Assembly (NCBI GenBank): GCA_907164885.2
Contig: OU015496.1
Span: 139,775,685 to 139,839,684, forward strand
DNA from: Dolomedes plantarius
Lineage: Eukaryota > Arthropoda > Arachnida > Araneae > Dolomedidae
Length of the DNA: 64,000 bases
Direction: 5' to 3'
Below the pieces are notes generated by a model. The model searched no databases and was not told the DNA's origin. It saw nothing but the letters and a program-made list of their open reading frames with translations. The translations under genes and the position numbers were made by a program. Shown here in pieces: positions 31,921-45,300 of the stretch (position 1 is its first letter; each line of letters opens with the position of its first letter).

Positions 31921-32559
31921 CCTGCACTCGTGGATGTTCAACTCCGGCTTTTGTGCTATTCAAAATCTTAACTTAGTCTTAACTTAATGTTTTCTCATAG
32001 TTTATTAATTCTTAATACTTATTCAATCTTTTTTTATTTGGTGATAATATGAATACAGTTAGTTGTAATTTTAATTCTAAGCTTTAGCTTTGTGGCAAAG
32101 TTTTCACTCGTCATTTCAGTTTGAAAAGGCATTTGTAAGAAAATCGTAACCTGTGTGTAATAAATGGGATTTTAAGGTATGTGCCTATCTTTTGGGCACG
32201 TTTTTTGAAAAATGTGAAATTTTTATTAAACACATGTTTTTAGTTAAAACAGGGAACAAGACTATGGATTACCAAACCTTCTATAGCAAAATCTAACCAA
32301 TATATTTCCCTTTTTTTCAACAATATATTAGTACATCACTTATCTGTGTTATGAAGCAAACGATTACCAATACCTCTTAAATTTACTAAAATATACCAAA
32401 TTTTGTATACACAACATGGTTTTCTTTAAAAAAATTGATACATTTTTCAATAAAAACAGATTTTAGATTAATAAATACATAATTACAGCCTATATTTTTC
32501 TAAATAACATACCATTAAATAAGCAGAACCTTGTGATATAATTTTATTTTTGATGTGTT

Positions 32560-32945
32560 TTGGTTAAATTCTAACGAATCTCGTAACGATGATCAGAAAA
32601 GCAGAAAATGACAGAAGATTGTAATGGAAGCTAGTTGTATTTTTTAATACGAGATGGTGTCCCAATCTGTCATTTTTGAACAAGAGATGGCGCCACGAAA
32701 AATATAGAGCAAACGAGCTGTCTTGATCCACTCCTCTCCAGGCAACCTTTTCCTCTCTTTCTATTATATACGGTTGTATGTGTGTGTGTTCGTGCGAGTA
32801 TCGAGATTCGAGCAGCAAGCATTGTGCGCGGTCAGCTGTATAACCTCAATTCTAAACACGTGTAAATATTATTTAAACTTATTTTTTGTTTGTTATTGTT
32901 TTAATTCACACGGAATTTATATTGTGTCATTATTGCAATTTTATA
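32560..32945 (+). promoter_or_regulatory. possible promoter/5' UTR of gene 2
   Basis: Lies directly before the candidate first exon. It contains a TATA-like ctattatatacgg at 32759-32771 and a GT-rich stretch. Position is the main argument; there is no independent evidence. Confidence 0.2.
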
Positions 32946-33001
32946 ATGGAAAGTCGAGAAACAGAAACTGCAGCAAGTGTAAATAATGCAAACTTAGAAA
33001 A
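32946..33001 (+). CDS. gene 2, candidate first coding exon
   Basis: ATG with an A at -3, then MESRETETAASVNNANLE and two bases before a perfect donor (gtaagt). Phase 2 fits the acceptor at 49523 (ctgcag), giving Lys then MEFLDENPG. A one-in-three chance match is possible, and 16.5 kb separates the exons. If wrong, translation would start at ATG 49525. Confidence 0.5.
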
Positions 33002-36000
33002 GTAAGTTAATAAATTATAAAATTGAATCTCAAACATGCATCTTATTATAGTTACCATAAGCGAATAATTACCATGATACAATATAATGATAAAATTTAA
33101 AAAGAATTTTTTCTTATTTAGAATTTTTTATATATAATTTATAATTCACTATTTTATATTTAATTTTTTATAAATGACTATTTTTCCTAAAATATTAAAT
33201 GAAATTTATTGATTTAAATCCTTACTTTACATTTTTGTTTTGAAAAAAATGATAAAAAATAAAAATAAAATATACAAATTAGGGAGAGAGAGAGAGAGTT
33301 GGTTGGTTGGTTGAATAAAAGAGGGCTGCGCTTTTTGGCGTGACAAAATTACACTAATATAATCAATAGAAATCTACTACATATTAAATCACGTTTAGAG
33401 TTGAAAAAATAACGTAAGGAACTTCGTTCCTGACGGGGGGTCCCACGACAGCACAATTTTTTATTAAATATAACAGTAACGTTATTTATGTAAGGCAATT
33501 CCTATAAAACATATTATATATACGGTCCAGATTTCGATATGGACAAGTTGCGTTCCTAAGACAAATGTTGTACTAAGTATTTTTAAAGATAATAAAAATT
33601 ACTAACTCTTAAATATATTTATTTATTTTAAAATGTGATTTCGCTCATGAAAACATCGTGAAACGTGTCATTTGCAAACATAATTCATTATGCACGTAGA
33701 AAATACTTGAACTGCTTGAATTATTATTTTTTAAATTTAAAATTCAGAATTGAAAGAACGTGAAGTTTTTGATATACTTATCGAACCAATAGATAATTTT
33801 TCAGTTTTGTGCATAGAAAATGTTTCAAAATAATTTGCCATCAGGATTTATAAAAAAATTATTTATAGAAATTTTAATCCTTTAACTAACAGGTTAAAAA
33901 AATTTAATAATTTTTGGCTTGAGAGAAAATGTTTTCATAATAATAAAATAGAATGAAGAAATGCTGTTCGAAATTTGAGATACTTTCCTAGGGATTTTAA
34001 ATACGTCCACTTACAGATCACAAATCGTTGGAAATTTCTAATCCGAGATAAATAGAGTACAGATGTACAGTTGGATACACATAGGCGGTACAGTATAAAA
34101 GTGTTATAATATAATACGCAAGAAGAGGTATAATATAAGAGTTCAAAGTGAAAGTATGATATATCTTCCTAAGAATTTTACATATGTCCACTTATAGAAC
34201 ACAAATCGTTGGAAAAATCTAATCCGAGATAAAAAAAAAAGACTTCAGATGTACAGTAGGGTATGCACATACATTGCAGTATAAAAGTATTATAATTTAA
34301 CACGCAAGAAGTGTTATAATATAATCTAAGTTGCTAGAATATTAGCATTACAAGATATTAACTTGTAATGCAATCATGCAACAATATAACATTTATGCTA
34401 TTTAATACTGATAGCTCTATAACAAAGAAAATAAAAATGAGATGTGTACCCCGTAAAATTACATCACATTACCATATTCCTTTCAGTTGTTATAAAAAAA
34501 ATTTTATTATAATTTTTAAGATGGATAACCCAGGTATTGAATTATTCTTTGAAAATTGATAGAATTGTCAAAAGTCTGAGCGAAGAGCGAAGACGGATAA
34601 CACAACTGTAAATTACGCACGTTATCACACTTACCTTTTTTCCGAATCGCGCCTAATTTAAGTCATAATTTTGATAAGCACGTGAAATCCCAACATCAAC
34701 AAGGCGTTATCGCATAGCAATAACCAATACTTGTAGTTCCGAAAGGTTTCCCCAGATGTCACCACGAGTCGTTCATTTCCCCCGTCACGATATGCCTTTT
34801 TTTTATCCGTCTGGACAGATGATAATTGCAGCTGATGTCGCAATTCATTCTTCCTTACCAGGAAGTCGGCGGAAATTTTTAGACCAATCCCTGAACACAC
34901 GATAAAATGGTTTTGAAGAATGAATAAAAAGACAATGAAGTTTATATTGATTCACTTACATTTAAATCGTGAGTTAACATCTCTCGCTTAGTAACGTCTG
35001 GTTTGACGATTTAGAACAGGTATATGAAACTTTTTTTTTTTTTAAATTTCTGTTTGCTGTGAAGTTTAAAAGGCTATTTCGCTTATAGCGTTAACGCCTC
35101 TAAATTCGGCCTGGTTAGACAGGAATATTTTGTTGCTATTAAACGCTTTAAATTAAAATTCCCCCCTGTTTGTTTATTTATATTCATATGTCGTATTATT
35201 TAAAATAACTCTCGCAAAAAGTAATTTGATATTTATGAATTATCACATATTACATTCTGAAACATGCATGTAAATTTCTGGCTTATTCAGTGGCGCCACC
35301 AACCAGTGCGTAATGCACGAGGGATGTTCCAACAAGCATTTCTAATTGGTGTGCTGAGATGAATTTTATACTGTATAAATCTCGAACATAGTATGTTTAA
35401 TTACAGTATTTTTCGGACCATAAGACGCATCTCAAATTTATGGGAGGATTTTTAGAAAAGAATATTTTGTATTTTGTTAGGTATCTAAAGATATTTTCAA
35501 TTTCTTACTTAATAAAGATTTAAAAAAAAATAATAAATATAATAAATTATATACATAAAGTATATAATATCTATAATAAAATATTCATTTTATTTTAATG
35601 TAACCTTCGGACCATAAGGCGCATCCCAATTTCTAATTGGTGTGCTGAGATGAATTTTATACTGTATAAATCTCGAACATAGTATGTTTAATTACCGTAT
35701 TTTTCGAACCATAAGACGCATCTCAAATTTATGGGAGGATTTTTAGAAAAGAATATTTTGTATTTTGTTAGGTATCTAAAGATATTTTCAATTTCTTACT
35801 TAATAAAGATAAAAAAAAAATAATAAATATAATAAATTATATACATAAAGTATATAATATCTATAATAAAATATTCATTTTATTTTAATGAAACCTTCGG
35901 ACCATAAGGCGCATCCCAATTTTAAGTGGACTTTTTTATGTAAAAAGATTGGTCTTATGGTCCGAAAAATACGGTAAATCATTTATTATATATGTATAGC

Positions 36001-39000
36001 CAGGCCCGGACCGATGAACTGTCGCGCCTGAGGCAAGTTTTATAAACAGTTCCATCTCAAATTTTTGGAGAGACTCTATCACTATTATAAATAGTCTACT
36101 TAACCGAATAATGGACATTTTGAGAAAAAAAAGTGTATTAAATAAAAAGAAACGTTTTACTTATTTAAAAAAAACATAAAAATTTAAAGAAATTACAGAA
36201 CTTAAAAAGCAGAATAAATTTAAATATAATTTGTGATAAAAATAATTACTAAATTATTCTTCGAGCCTCTATTCCGGTAAAATGCTTGATTGCATCTCTA
36301 CAAATTATTGTTTTAGATGCCGTAAAAAGATTGTGTTCTTACTCGGTCTCATTTTGGCGCCTGGAGGCTGTCACTTCGCCGCCTTACCTATGGGACCGGC
36401 CATGTGTAGCATCTGTGTTCTATCAGGTACACATGGCGGGAAAATCCTGGCGTTGTTACTAGACTTGTAACCGGAGAAAACGACAATGGTAACTGTGACG
36501 TAACTGTTGAAGAGAGTTTAACGGCACGGAAGTGCCAGTTCTTGGTCTTAATAATTCACATAAACTGGGACTTTATAATTCAAATTAGAAAATGGCCAAA
36601 AAAGTTATAGAAATTGCATAGAAATTTAATTTTGGAATTTGTCTCTAATTAAAACTTAATTAACGTGTCATACCTGATCCAATAATGAAATGTGCATAAG
36701 TCTAGGATAAAATTAAAAGAACGCAAAAGAAAGGTATTAATTGTATAACAGTGAATTCATTCCTGATAATCAAATACCTATTATACTGCGCAATCTACAC
36801 TACGCATTCCGAGTAAAGGCTAGTTAGCGTTACTCGTATTGACATATTTTAAACCAGTCACAGACCTTAGCATTTTCGTGGCTAATCGTTTGGAGGTTCG
36901 TAATTAGTTAAATATATTTTAATACGAGTAGCGCTGACGCTGACGGATTCTATGTCAATAGGCCCTAAATATATTTGTTTTGATGAAATTTTGCCAAAGC
37001 ATGTATAGGAGATTCAACTCAAATATTTAGTTTAATAAACATGAAGTGGGCCATTTTAGGAATGTTTTTTAGTTGTTAGAGACGCAAGTAGCCACCGCGT
37101 GGGCTTGGATTCGATTTTCCCGGATGGCATGGATTTTTCAGCACTCTCCTCTCATAGGGAGGAACTTTGATTCACCCACTAGGGGTTACTACTACATGGG
37201 GTGAAAAGTCACGGGACTCGCCACTAAATGGCATCCGCAATGAAATTTCCATGCAATGTCCTATTAGTACTAACCTTCAAAAGACTGTTATCAAAGTTTC
37301 ATGACATGTCGGCCATTTATTTTCGAGTTACGGTCGTGTAAGTAACACTACTTTTGATTTTGTGTACACAAAGGATCAAAAATTGAACATTGCTTTTTGA
37401 TGAAAAAATACCGTCCAAAGCCAAGAATGACTCGAAAAACATTACAGCACATCTGCTCAGTCGAAAACAACCATTTGTCGATGGTTTAGCGAGTTTAAAA
37501 ATGGTCGTACGAACATCGATGATGCCGCACGTTCTGGACGCCCAATTGAGGCAACAATCCAGAGAACATCAAAAAAGTCCACTCTATTGTGTTGGAAGAC
37601 CGCAAAGTGAAAGTAAGGGAGATAGCTGATATAGTAAAGATATCAACAGAATGGGTGAGATATATTTTGCATGAGCATTTAAATATGAAAAAGCTTTGTG
37701 CGAGATGGGTGCCGCGTTTTCTAACAATTAACCAAAAACAACAACGTGCCGATAATTTAGAGCGCGCATCTATACTAATATATAAAGAGAGAGGGGATTT
37801 TGTACGTGGAGGGTAATCTTCAGAACCACTGTACCTATTTGAAAAATTCTTTCACTGTTTGAAAGGTACATTATTCCAGATGGACATAGGCTATATATTA
37901 TGTATATCTGATCAGTAGAAATAAAGTTAGGGGCTTCATCCTAACAATCTCCATTGTTACCGCTACTGTCCTCTACCGCTTTTTGTGGCGAAGTCTTCAA
38001 CGATCCTTAGCGTGGTGCTATCTATACTAATATATAAAGAGAGAGGGGATTTTGTACGTGGAGGGTAATCTTCAGAACCACTGTACCTATTTGAAAAATT
38101 CTTTCACTGTTTGAAAGGTACATTATTCCAGATGGACATAGGCTATATATTATGTATATCTAATCAGTAGAAATAAAGTTAGGGGCTTCATCCTAACAAT
38201 CTCCATTGTTACCGCTACTGTCCTCTACCGCTTTTTGTGGGGAAGTCTTCAACGATCCTTAGCGTGGTGCTATCTATACTAATATATAAAGAGAGAGGGG
38301 ATTTTGTACGTGGAGGGTAATCTTCAGAACCACTGTACCTATTTGAAAAATTCTTTCACTGTTTGAAAGGTACATTATTCCAGATGGACATAGGCTATAT
38401 ATTATGTATATCTAATCAGTAGAAATAAAGTTAGGGGCTTAATCCTAACAATCTCCATTGTTACCGCTACTGTCCTCTACCGCTTTTTGTGGCGAAGTCT
38501 TCAACGATCCTTAGCGTGGTGCTATCTATACTAATATATAAAGAGAGAGGGGATTTTGTACGTGGAGGGTAATCTTCAGAACCACTGTACCTATTTGAAA
38601 AATTCTTTCACTGTTTGAAAGGTACATTATTCCAGATGGACATAGGCTATATATTATGTATATCTAATCAGTAGAAATAAAGTTAGGGGCTTCATCCTAA
38701 CAATCTCCATTGTTACCGCTACTGTCCTCTACCGCTTTTTGTGGCGAAGTCTTCAACGATCCTTAGCGTGGTGCTATCTATACTAATATATAAAGAGAGA
38801 GGGGATTTTGTACGTGGAGGGTAATCTTCAGAACCACTGTACCTATTTGAAAAATTCTTTCACTGTTTGAAAGGTACATTATTCCAGATGGACATAGGCT
38901 ATATATTATGTATATCTAATCAGTAGAAATAAAGTTAGGGGCTTCATCCTAACAATCTCCATTGTTACCGCTACTGTCCTCTACCGCTTTTTGTGGCGAA

Positions 39001-42000
39001 GTCTTCAACGATCCTTAGCGTGGTGCTATCTATACTAATATATAAAGAGAGAGGGGATTTTGTACGTGGAGGGTAATCTTCAGAACCACTGTACCTATTT
39101 GAAAAATTCTTTCACTGTTTGAAAGGTACATTATTCCAGATGGACATAGGCTATATATTATGTATATCTAATCAGTAGAAATAAAGTTAGGGGCTTCATC
39201 CTAACAATCTCCATTGTTACCGCTACTGTCCTCTACCGCTTTTTGTGGCGAAGTCTTCAACGATCCTTAGCGTGGTGCTATCTATACTAATATATAAAGA
39301 GAGAGGGGATTTTGTACGTGGAGGGTAATCTTCAGAACCACTGTACCTATTTGAAAAATTCTTTCACTGTTTGAAAGGTACATTATTCCAGATGGACATA
39401 GGCTATATATTATGTATATCTAATCAGTAGAAATAAAGTTAGGGGCTTCATCCTAACAATCTCCATTGTTACCGCTACTGTCCTCTACCGCTTTTTGTGG
39501 CGAAGTCTTCAACGATCCTTAGCGTGGTGCTATCTATACTAATATATAAAGAGAGAGGGGATTTTGTACGTGGAGGGTAATCTTCAGAACCACTGTACCT
39601 ATTTGAAAAATTCTTTCACTGTTTGAAAGGTACATTATTCCAGATGGACATAGGCTATATATTATGTATATCTAATCAGTAGAAATAAAGTTAGGGGCTT
39701 CATCCTAACAATCTCCATTGTTACCGCTACTGTCCTCTACCGCTTTTTGTGGCGAAGTCTTCAACGATCCTTAGCGTGGTGCTATCTATACTAATATATA
39801 AAGAGAGAGGGGATTTTGTACGTGGAGGGTAATCTTCAGAACCACTGTACCTATTTGAAAAATTCGTTCACTGTTTGAAAGGTACATTATTCCAGATGGA
39901 CATAGGCTATATATTATGTATATCTAATCAGTAGAAATAAAGTTAGGGGCTTCATCCTAACAATCTCCATTGTTACCGCTACTGTCCTCTACCGCTTTTT
40001 GTGGCGAAGTCTTCAACGATCCTTAGCGTGGTGCTATCTATACTAATATATAAAGAGAGAGGGGATTTTGTACGTGGAGGGTAATCTTCAGAACCACTGT
40101 ACCTATTTGAAAAATTCTTTCACCGTTTGAAAGGTACCTTATTCCAGATGGACATAGGCTATATATTATGTATATCTAATCAGTAGAAATAAAGTTAGGG
40201 GCTTCATCCTAACAATCTCCATTGTTACCGCTACTGTCCTCTACCGCTTTTTGTGGCGAAGTCTTCAACGATCCTTAGCGTGGTGCTATCTATACTAATA
40301 TATAAAGAGAGAGGGGATTTTGTACGTGGAGGGTAATCTTCAGAACCACTGTACCTATTTGAAAAATTCTTTCACTGTTTGAAAGGTACATTATTCCAGA
40401 TGGACATAGGCTATATATTATGTATATCTAATCAGTAGAAATAAAGTTAGGGGCTTCATCCTAACAATCTCCATTGTTACCGCTACTGTCCTCTACCGCT
40501 TTTTGTGGCGAAGTCTTCAACGATCCTTAGCGTGGTGCTATCTATACTAATATATAAAGAGAGAGGGGATTTTGTACGTGGAGGGTAATCTTCAGAACCA
40601 CTGTACCTATTTGAAAAATTCTTTCACTGTTTGAAAGGTACATTATTCCAGATGGACATAGGCTATATATTATGTATATCTAATCAGTAGAAATAAAGTT
40701 AGGGGCTTCATCCTAACAATCTCCATTGTTACCGCTACTGTCCTCTACCGCTTTTTGTGGCGAAGTCTTCAACGATCCTTAGCGTGGTGCTATCTATACT
40801 AATATATAAAGAGAGACGGGATTTTGTACGTGGAGGGTAATCTTCAGAACCACTGTACCTATTTGAAAAATTCTTTCACTGTTTGAAAGGTACATTATTC
40901 CAGATGGACATAGGCTATATATTATGTATATCTAATCAGTAGAAATAAAGTTAGGGGCTTCATCCTAACAATCTCCATTGTTACCGCTACTGTCCTCTAC
41001 CGCTTTTTGTGGCGAAGTCTTCAACGATCCTTAGCGTGGTGCTATCTATACTAATATATAAAGAGAGAGGGGATTTTGTACGTGGAGGGTAATCTTCAGA
41101 ACCACTGTACCTATTTGAAAAATTCTTTCACCGTTTGAAAGGTACATTATTCCAGATGGACATAGGCTATATATTATGTATATCTAATCAGTAGAAATAA
41201 AGTTAGGGGCTTCATCCTAACAATCTCCATTGTTACCGCTACTGTCCTCTACCGCTTTTTGTGGCGAAGTCTTCAACGATCCTTAGCGTGGTGCTATCTA
41301 TACTAATATATAAAGAGAGAGGGGATTTTGTACGTGGAGGGTAATCTTCAGAACCACTGTACCTATTTGAAAAATTCTTTCACTGTTTGAAAGGTACATT
41401 ATTCCAGATGGACATAGGCTATATATTATGTATATCTAATCAGTAGAAATAAAGTTAGGGGCTTCATCCTAACAATCTCCATTGTTACCGCTACTGTCCT
41501 CTACCGCTTTTTGTGGCGAAGTCTTCAACGATCCTTAGCGTGGTGCTATCTATACTAATATATAAAGAGAGAGGGGATTTTGTACGTGGAGGGTAATCTT
41601 CAGAACCACTGTACCTATTTGAAAAATTCTTTCACCGTTTGAAAGGTACATTATTCCAGATGGACATAGGCTATATATTATGTATATCTGATCAGTAGAA
41701 ATAAAGTTAGGGGCTTCATCCTAACAATCTCCATTGTTACCGCTACTGTCCTCTACCACTTTTTCTGGCGAAGTCTTCAACGATCCTTAGCGTGGTGCTA
41801 TCTATACTAATATATAAAGAGAGAGGGGATTTTGTACGTGGAGGGTAATCTTCAGAACCACTGTACCTATTTGAAAAATTCTTTCACTGTTTGAAAGGTA
41901 CATTATTCCAGATGGACATAGGCTATATATTATGTATATCTAATCAGTAGAAATAAAGTTAGGGGCTTCATCCTAACAATCTCCATTGTTACCGCTACTG

Positions 42001-45000
42001 TCCTCTACCGCTTTTTGTGGCGAAGTCTTCAACGATCCTTAGCGTGGTGCTATCTATACTAATATATAAAGAGAGAGGGGATTTTGTACGTGGAGGGTAA
42101 TCTTCAGAACCACTGTACCTATTTGAAAAATTCTTTCACTGTTTGAAAGGTACATTATTCCAGATGGACATAGGCTATATATTATGTATATCTGATCAGT
42201 AGAAATAAAGTTAGGGGCTTCATCCTAACAATCTCCATTGTTACCGCTACTGTCCTCTACCGCTTTTTGTGGCGAAGTCTTCAACGATCCTTAGCGTGGT
42301 GCTATCTATACTAATATATAAAGAGAGAGGGGATTTTGTACGTGGAGGGTAATCTTCAGAACCACTGTACCTATTTGAAAAATTCTTTCACTGTTTGAAA
42401 GGTACATTATTCCAGATGGACATAGGCTATATATTATGTATATCTAATCAGTAGAAATAAAGTTAGGGGCTTCATCCTAACAATCTCCATTGTTACCGCT
42501 ACTGTCCTCTACGGCTTTTTGTGGCGAAGTCTTCAACGATCCTTAGCGTGGTGCTATCTATACTAATATATAAAGAGAGAGGGGATTTTGTACGTGGAGG
42601 GTAATCTTCAGAACCACTGTACCTATTTGAAAAATTCTTTCACTGTTTGAAAGGTACATTATTCCAGATGGACATAGGCTATATATTATGTATATCTGAT
42701 CAGTAGAAATAAAGTTTGGAGCTTCATCCTAACAATCTCCATTGTTTCCGCTACTGTCTTCTACCGCTTTTTGTTCCGAAGATTTCAACGATCCTTCTCG
42801 TGATGCTATCGCGGTGGGCTTCTGTACTGGCGCTAGCGGTTCGAACCCAGCCGTTCTCTGGCACGCCTTTTACTTTTAAAAAATTATTTTAATTATTAAC
42901 TAACATAAAATTAATTTAATGTATTATTTAGGTTGTTATTAAGGTAAAAAAAGATTTACAATTTATTGGCTATCAACTGGAAATTTATTGGTATAATATT
43001 TTGTTCAACCCGGACAAAGTCGGCACGGGCCGCTAGTTGGTTATAAAAGCGTAATCCAAACGGGTTTTTTCGCCGATTCCTAACAATGTATGAAACATGG
43101 ATCCATTACTGAACACTTGAATCAAAAAGGCAGTCTGCAGGGTGGTTGGAAGCTCGCAAAAGCCGACTATAGCGACCAAAGACACAACATTCGGCTGGAA
43201 AGGTCTTGGCCAGTATTTTTGGGGATGCACGTGGCACAATATTCATCGACTATCTTGAGAAAGTAAAACAATTGCAGCAGTATTAAGCAGCATTATTGGA
43301 CCTCTTGAAGTACGATATCAAGAGAAAAAAGGCCCCACATGGCAAAAAAAAAGTGCTGTTGCACCAAGACAATTTACCGGCTCACACATCAGTGAAAGCG
43401 ATAGTAAAATTGAATAAATTAAAATATGAATTGCTCCACCATCCCCCGTATTCTTCAGATCTGACCCCCCCCCCCCCCAGTAACTATTATTTGTTTTCCT
43501 AACTTGAAGGGATGGCTTCAGGGGAAGAGATTTTCATCAAATGAGGATATCAAATGCGAAACTGATGTGCATTTTGAAACCCTTGACAAATCGTACTATA
43601 TGAAAGATATTCAAATGTTAGAGGACCGTTGAAATAAGTGTATCACTCTTGAAAGGATGAAATCGATTTTTCACAAAAAAATGGTTTTTTTCATTGCTAG
43701 TCCCGGGACTTTTCACCCCATGTAGTATAATGAAGTAACCAACAAATCTTGCGGTATACCGGAGAGAATGTCCTCAGCACAAGACCCTGCAACTACGAGT
43801 TCAGGTGAAAATATTTTCCCTGTATCGGTCGGTTATCGGCACCAAGGTCCCAAAGGTGAGGCGACTAGGCGACCGCCCCATGCGCTGAATTGAAAGAGGC
43901 GCCAAAACGAGACAGAGTAAATATACGATATTCTTAACGAATAACTAAAAAATATTAATAATTTAATCTGATGTAGGACGAAATTTGTAAAATAAGAAAG
44001 TATTTAGTTTTTTTTTTAATAATTTACTGAAATGTAGATCAGGAGAAATAAATTTCGACTGCATGTTCCCAAACGTTGTTGTAGACATAAAAATTTTACT
44101 AATACTACCTGACACCGTAGTAGCAGGTGATTTTCTAAACTGAAAATTTTAGAGAATTATATACGAACCCAAGATCGATTGAAAGATCTAGCAATAGTTT
44201 CTATAGAAATGACGGTATATTAAAACAATTAATTATAGAGATGCAATGAAGACAATCGCTGCCATAAAGACTCAAAGTATGATTCAGTCATCATTTTTAT
44301 TACACAACAAATTATATTCAAATTTATTTACCCTTTCTACTGTTTAAAGTTCTGTACTATTTAAAATTTTTATGTTTTTAAATAAATAATTTTTTTAATT
44401 AATATATATATATTTTCTAAAATTATCGTTACTCGAAAAGTAGACTATTTCTAATAGAGATACGTTCACCACTTAAGGCTGCTGTATTTTAACCCTATTG
44501 GATTTGCTCACCTCAATATTAACCTATGGAGAAATTCGTAACACCACGCAGGGCCCGATTAGAAAATTCTTGACTATAGGCACAACTCGGGATGGGGGCC
44601 CCCGAACACTGATGTGGGCGTAAAATTTCCAGAATTGACACAGAAAAAAAAATAATCAGGAATCATTGTAAAAGTACCATTTTACCAAGAATTGGCTATT
44701 TGAAGCTTAGAAGTCTAGAATTTTATCAAATAACAAAAAGCAATAAACATATTAACTTCATCATTAAAACACCAATACAATGCAACTAGAAAAACTGATT
44801 AATCCCTTATATACACTATAACATACTACATATGATGAACTATACATATAACTATACATATGATGAATGAATGAATCAATGAAATTTGAAAGGATTTATA
44901 AAAAAATTGCTATAAAAAAGTTAAAATAAAAAAATTGGAATTGGGAATTCTTTCTTTTTTTCCTTTTAAAATTAAAATTTTTTTGGGGCCCCTAGGCCCG

Positions 45001-45247
45001 GGCCTAATGGAAAATCAGGGCCTGGCACCACGCCTCTCTCACCTTTCGGCTATAGGCCATAACGCTGATGTCCGCTCGTTGCGATAGCGCACCTGTCAGT
45101 TCACCTCAGGACCCGCAGGCCTGTCACGCCTCGCCTAACCAATTTACCTATTCATTATCAATAAACTAACTAATTGAGGCAACGCTAATTTAATTAAAAA
45201 ACAAAGATTAGTCCAGAACCCATTACTTGTTTCCACCTGTCTAGTCC

Positions 45248-45300
<53 letters not shown>

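Larger units (their letters stand above)
37192..43725 (+). mobile_element. mariner transposon split by a Helitron
   Basis: Ends ctacatggggtgaaaagtca and cgggacttttcaccccatgtag, TA at both sides. Removing the 5.27 kb insert leaves ~1.27 kb, normal for mariner. The transposase is dead: frame changes in the N-terminal part (HTH region around LEDRKVKVREIADIVKISTE), the first catalytic Asp is replaced (MYETWIH near 43087 instead of DETWIH), and a C-run of 14 at 43466-43479 disrupts the PPYSSDLT third-Asp motif. The second Asp (LLHQDNLPAHTS) is kept. Confidence 0.9.

Noticed and set aside
32564..32818. Minus-strand gene opposite the gene 2 start
   Set aside because: No protein pattern or splice partners; overlaps the putative 5' UTR.
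37769..42808. CRISPR-like regular repeat array
   Set aside because: The 252 bp units are directly adjacent with no unique spacers, and the context is eukaryotic.
42820..42880. tRNA gene after the tandem array (cggttcgaaccc)
   Set aside because: A B-box-like core lies within the Helitron 3' region, without a cloverleaf.
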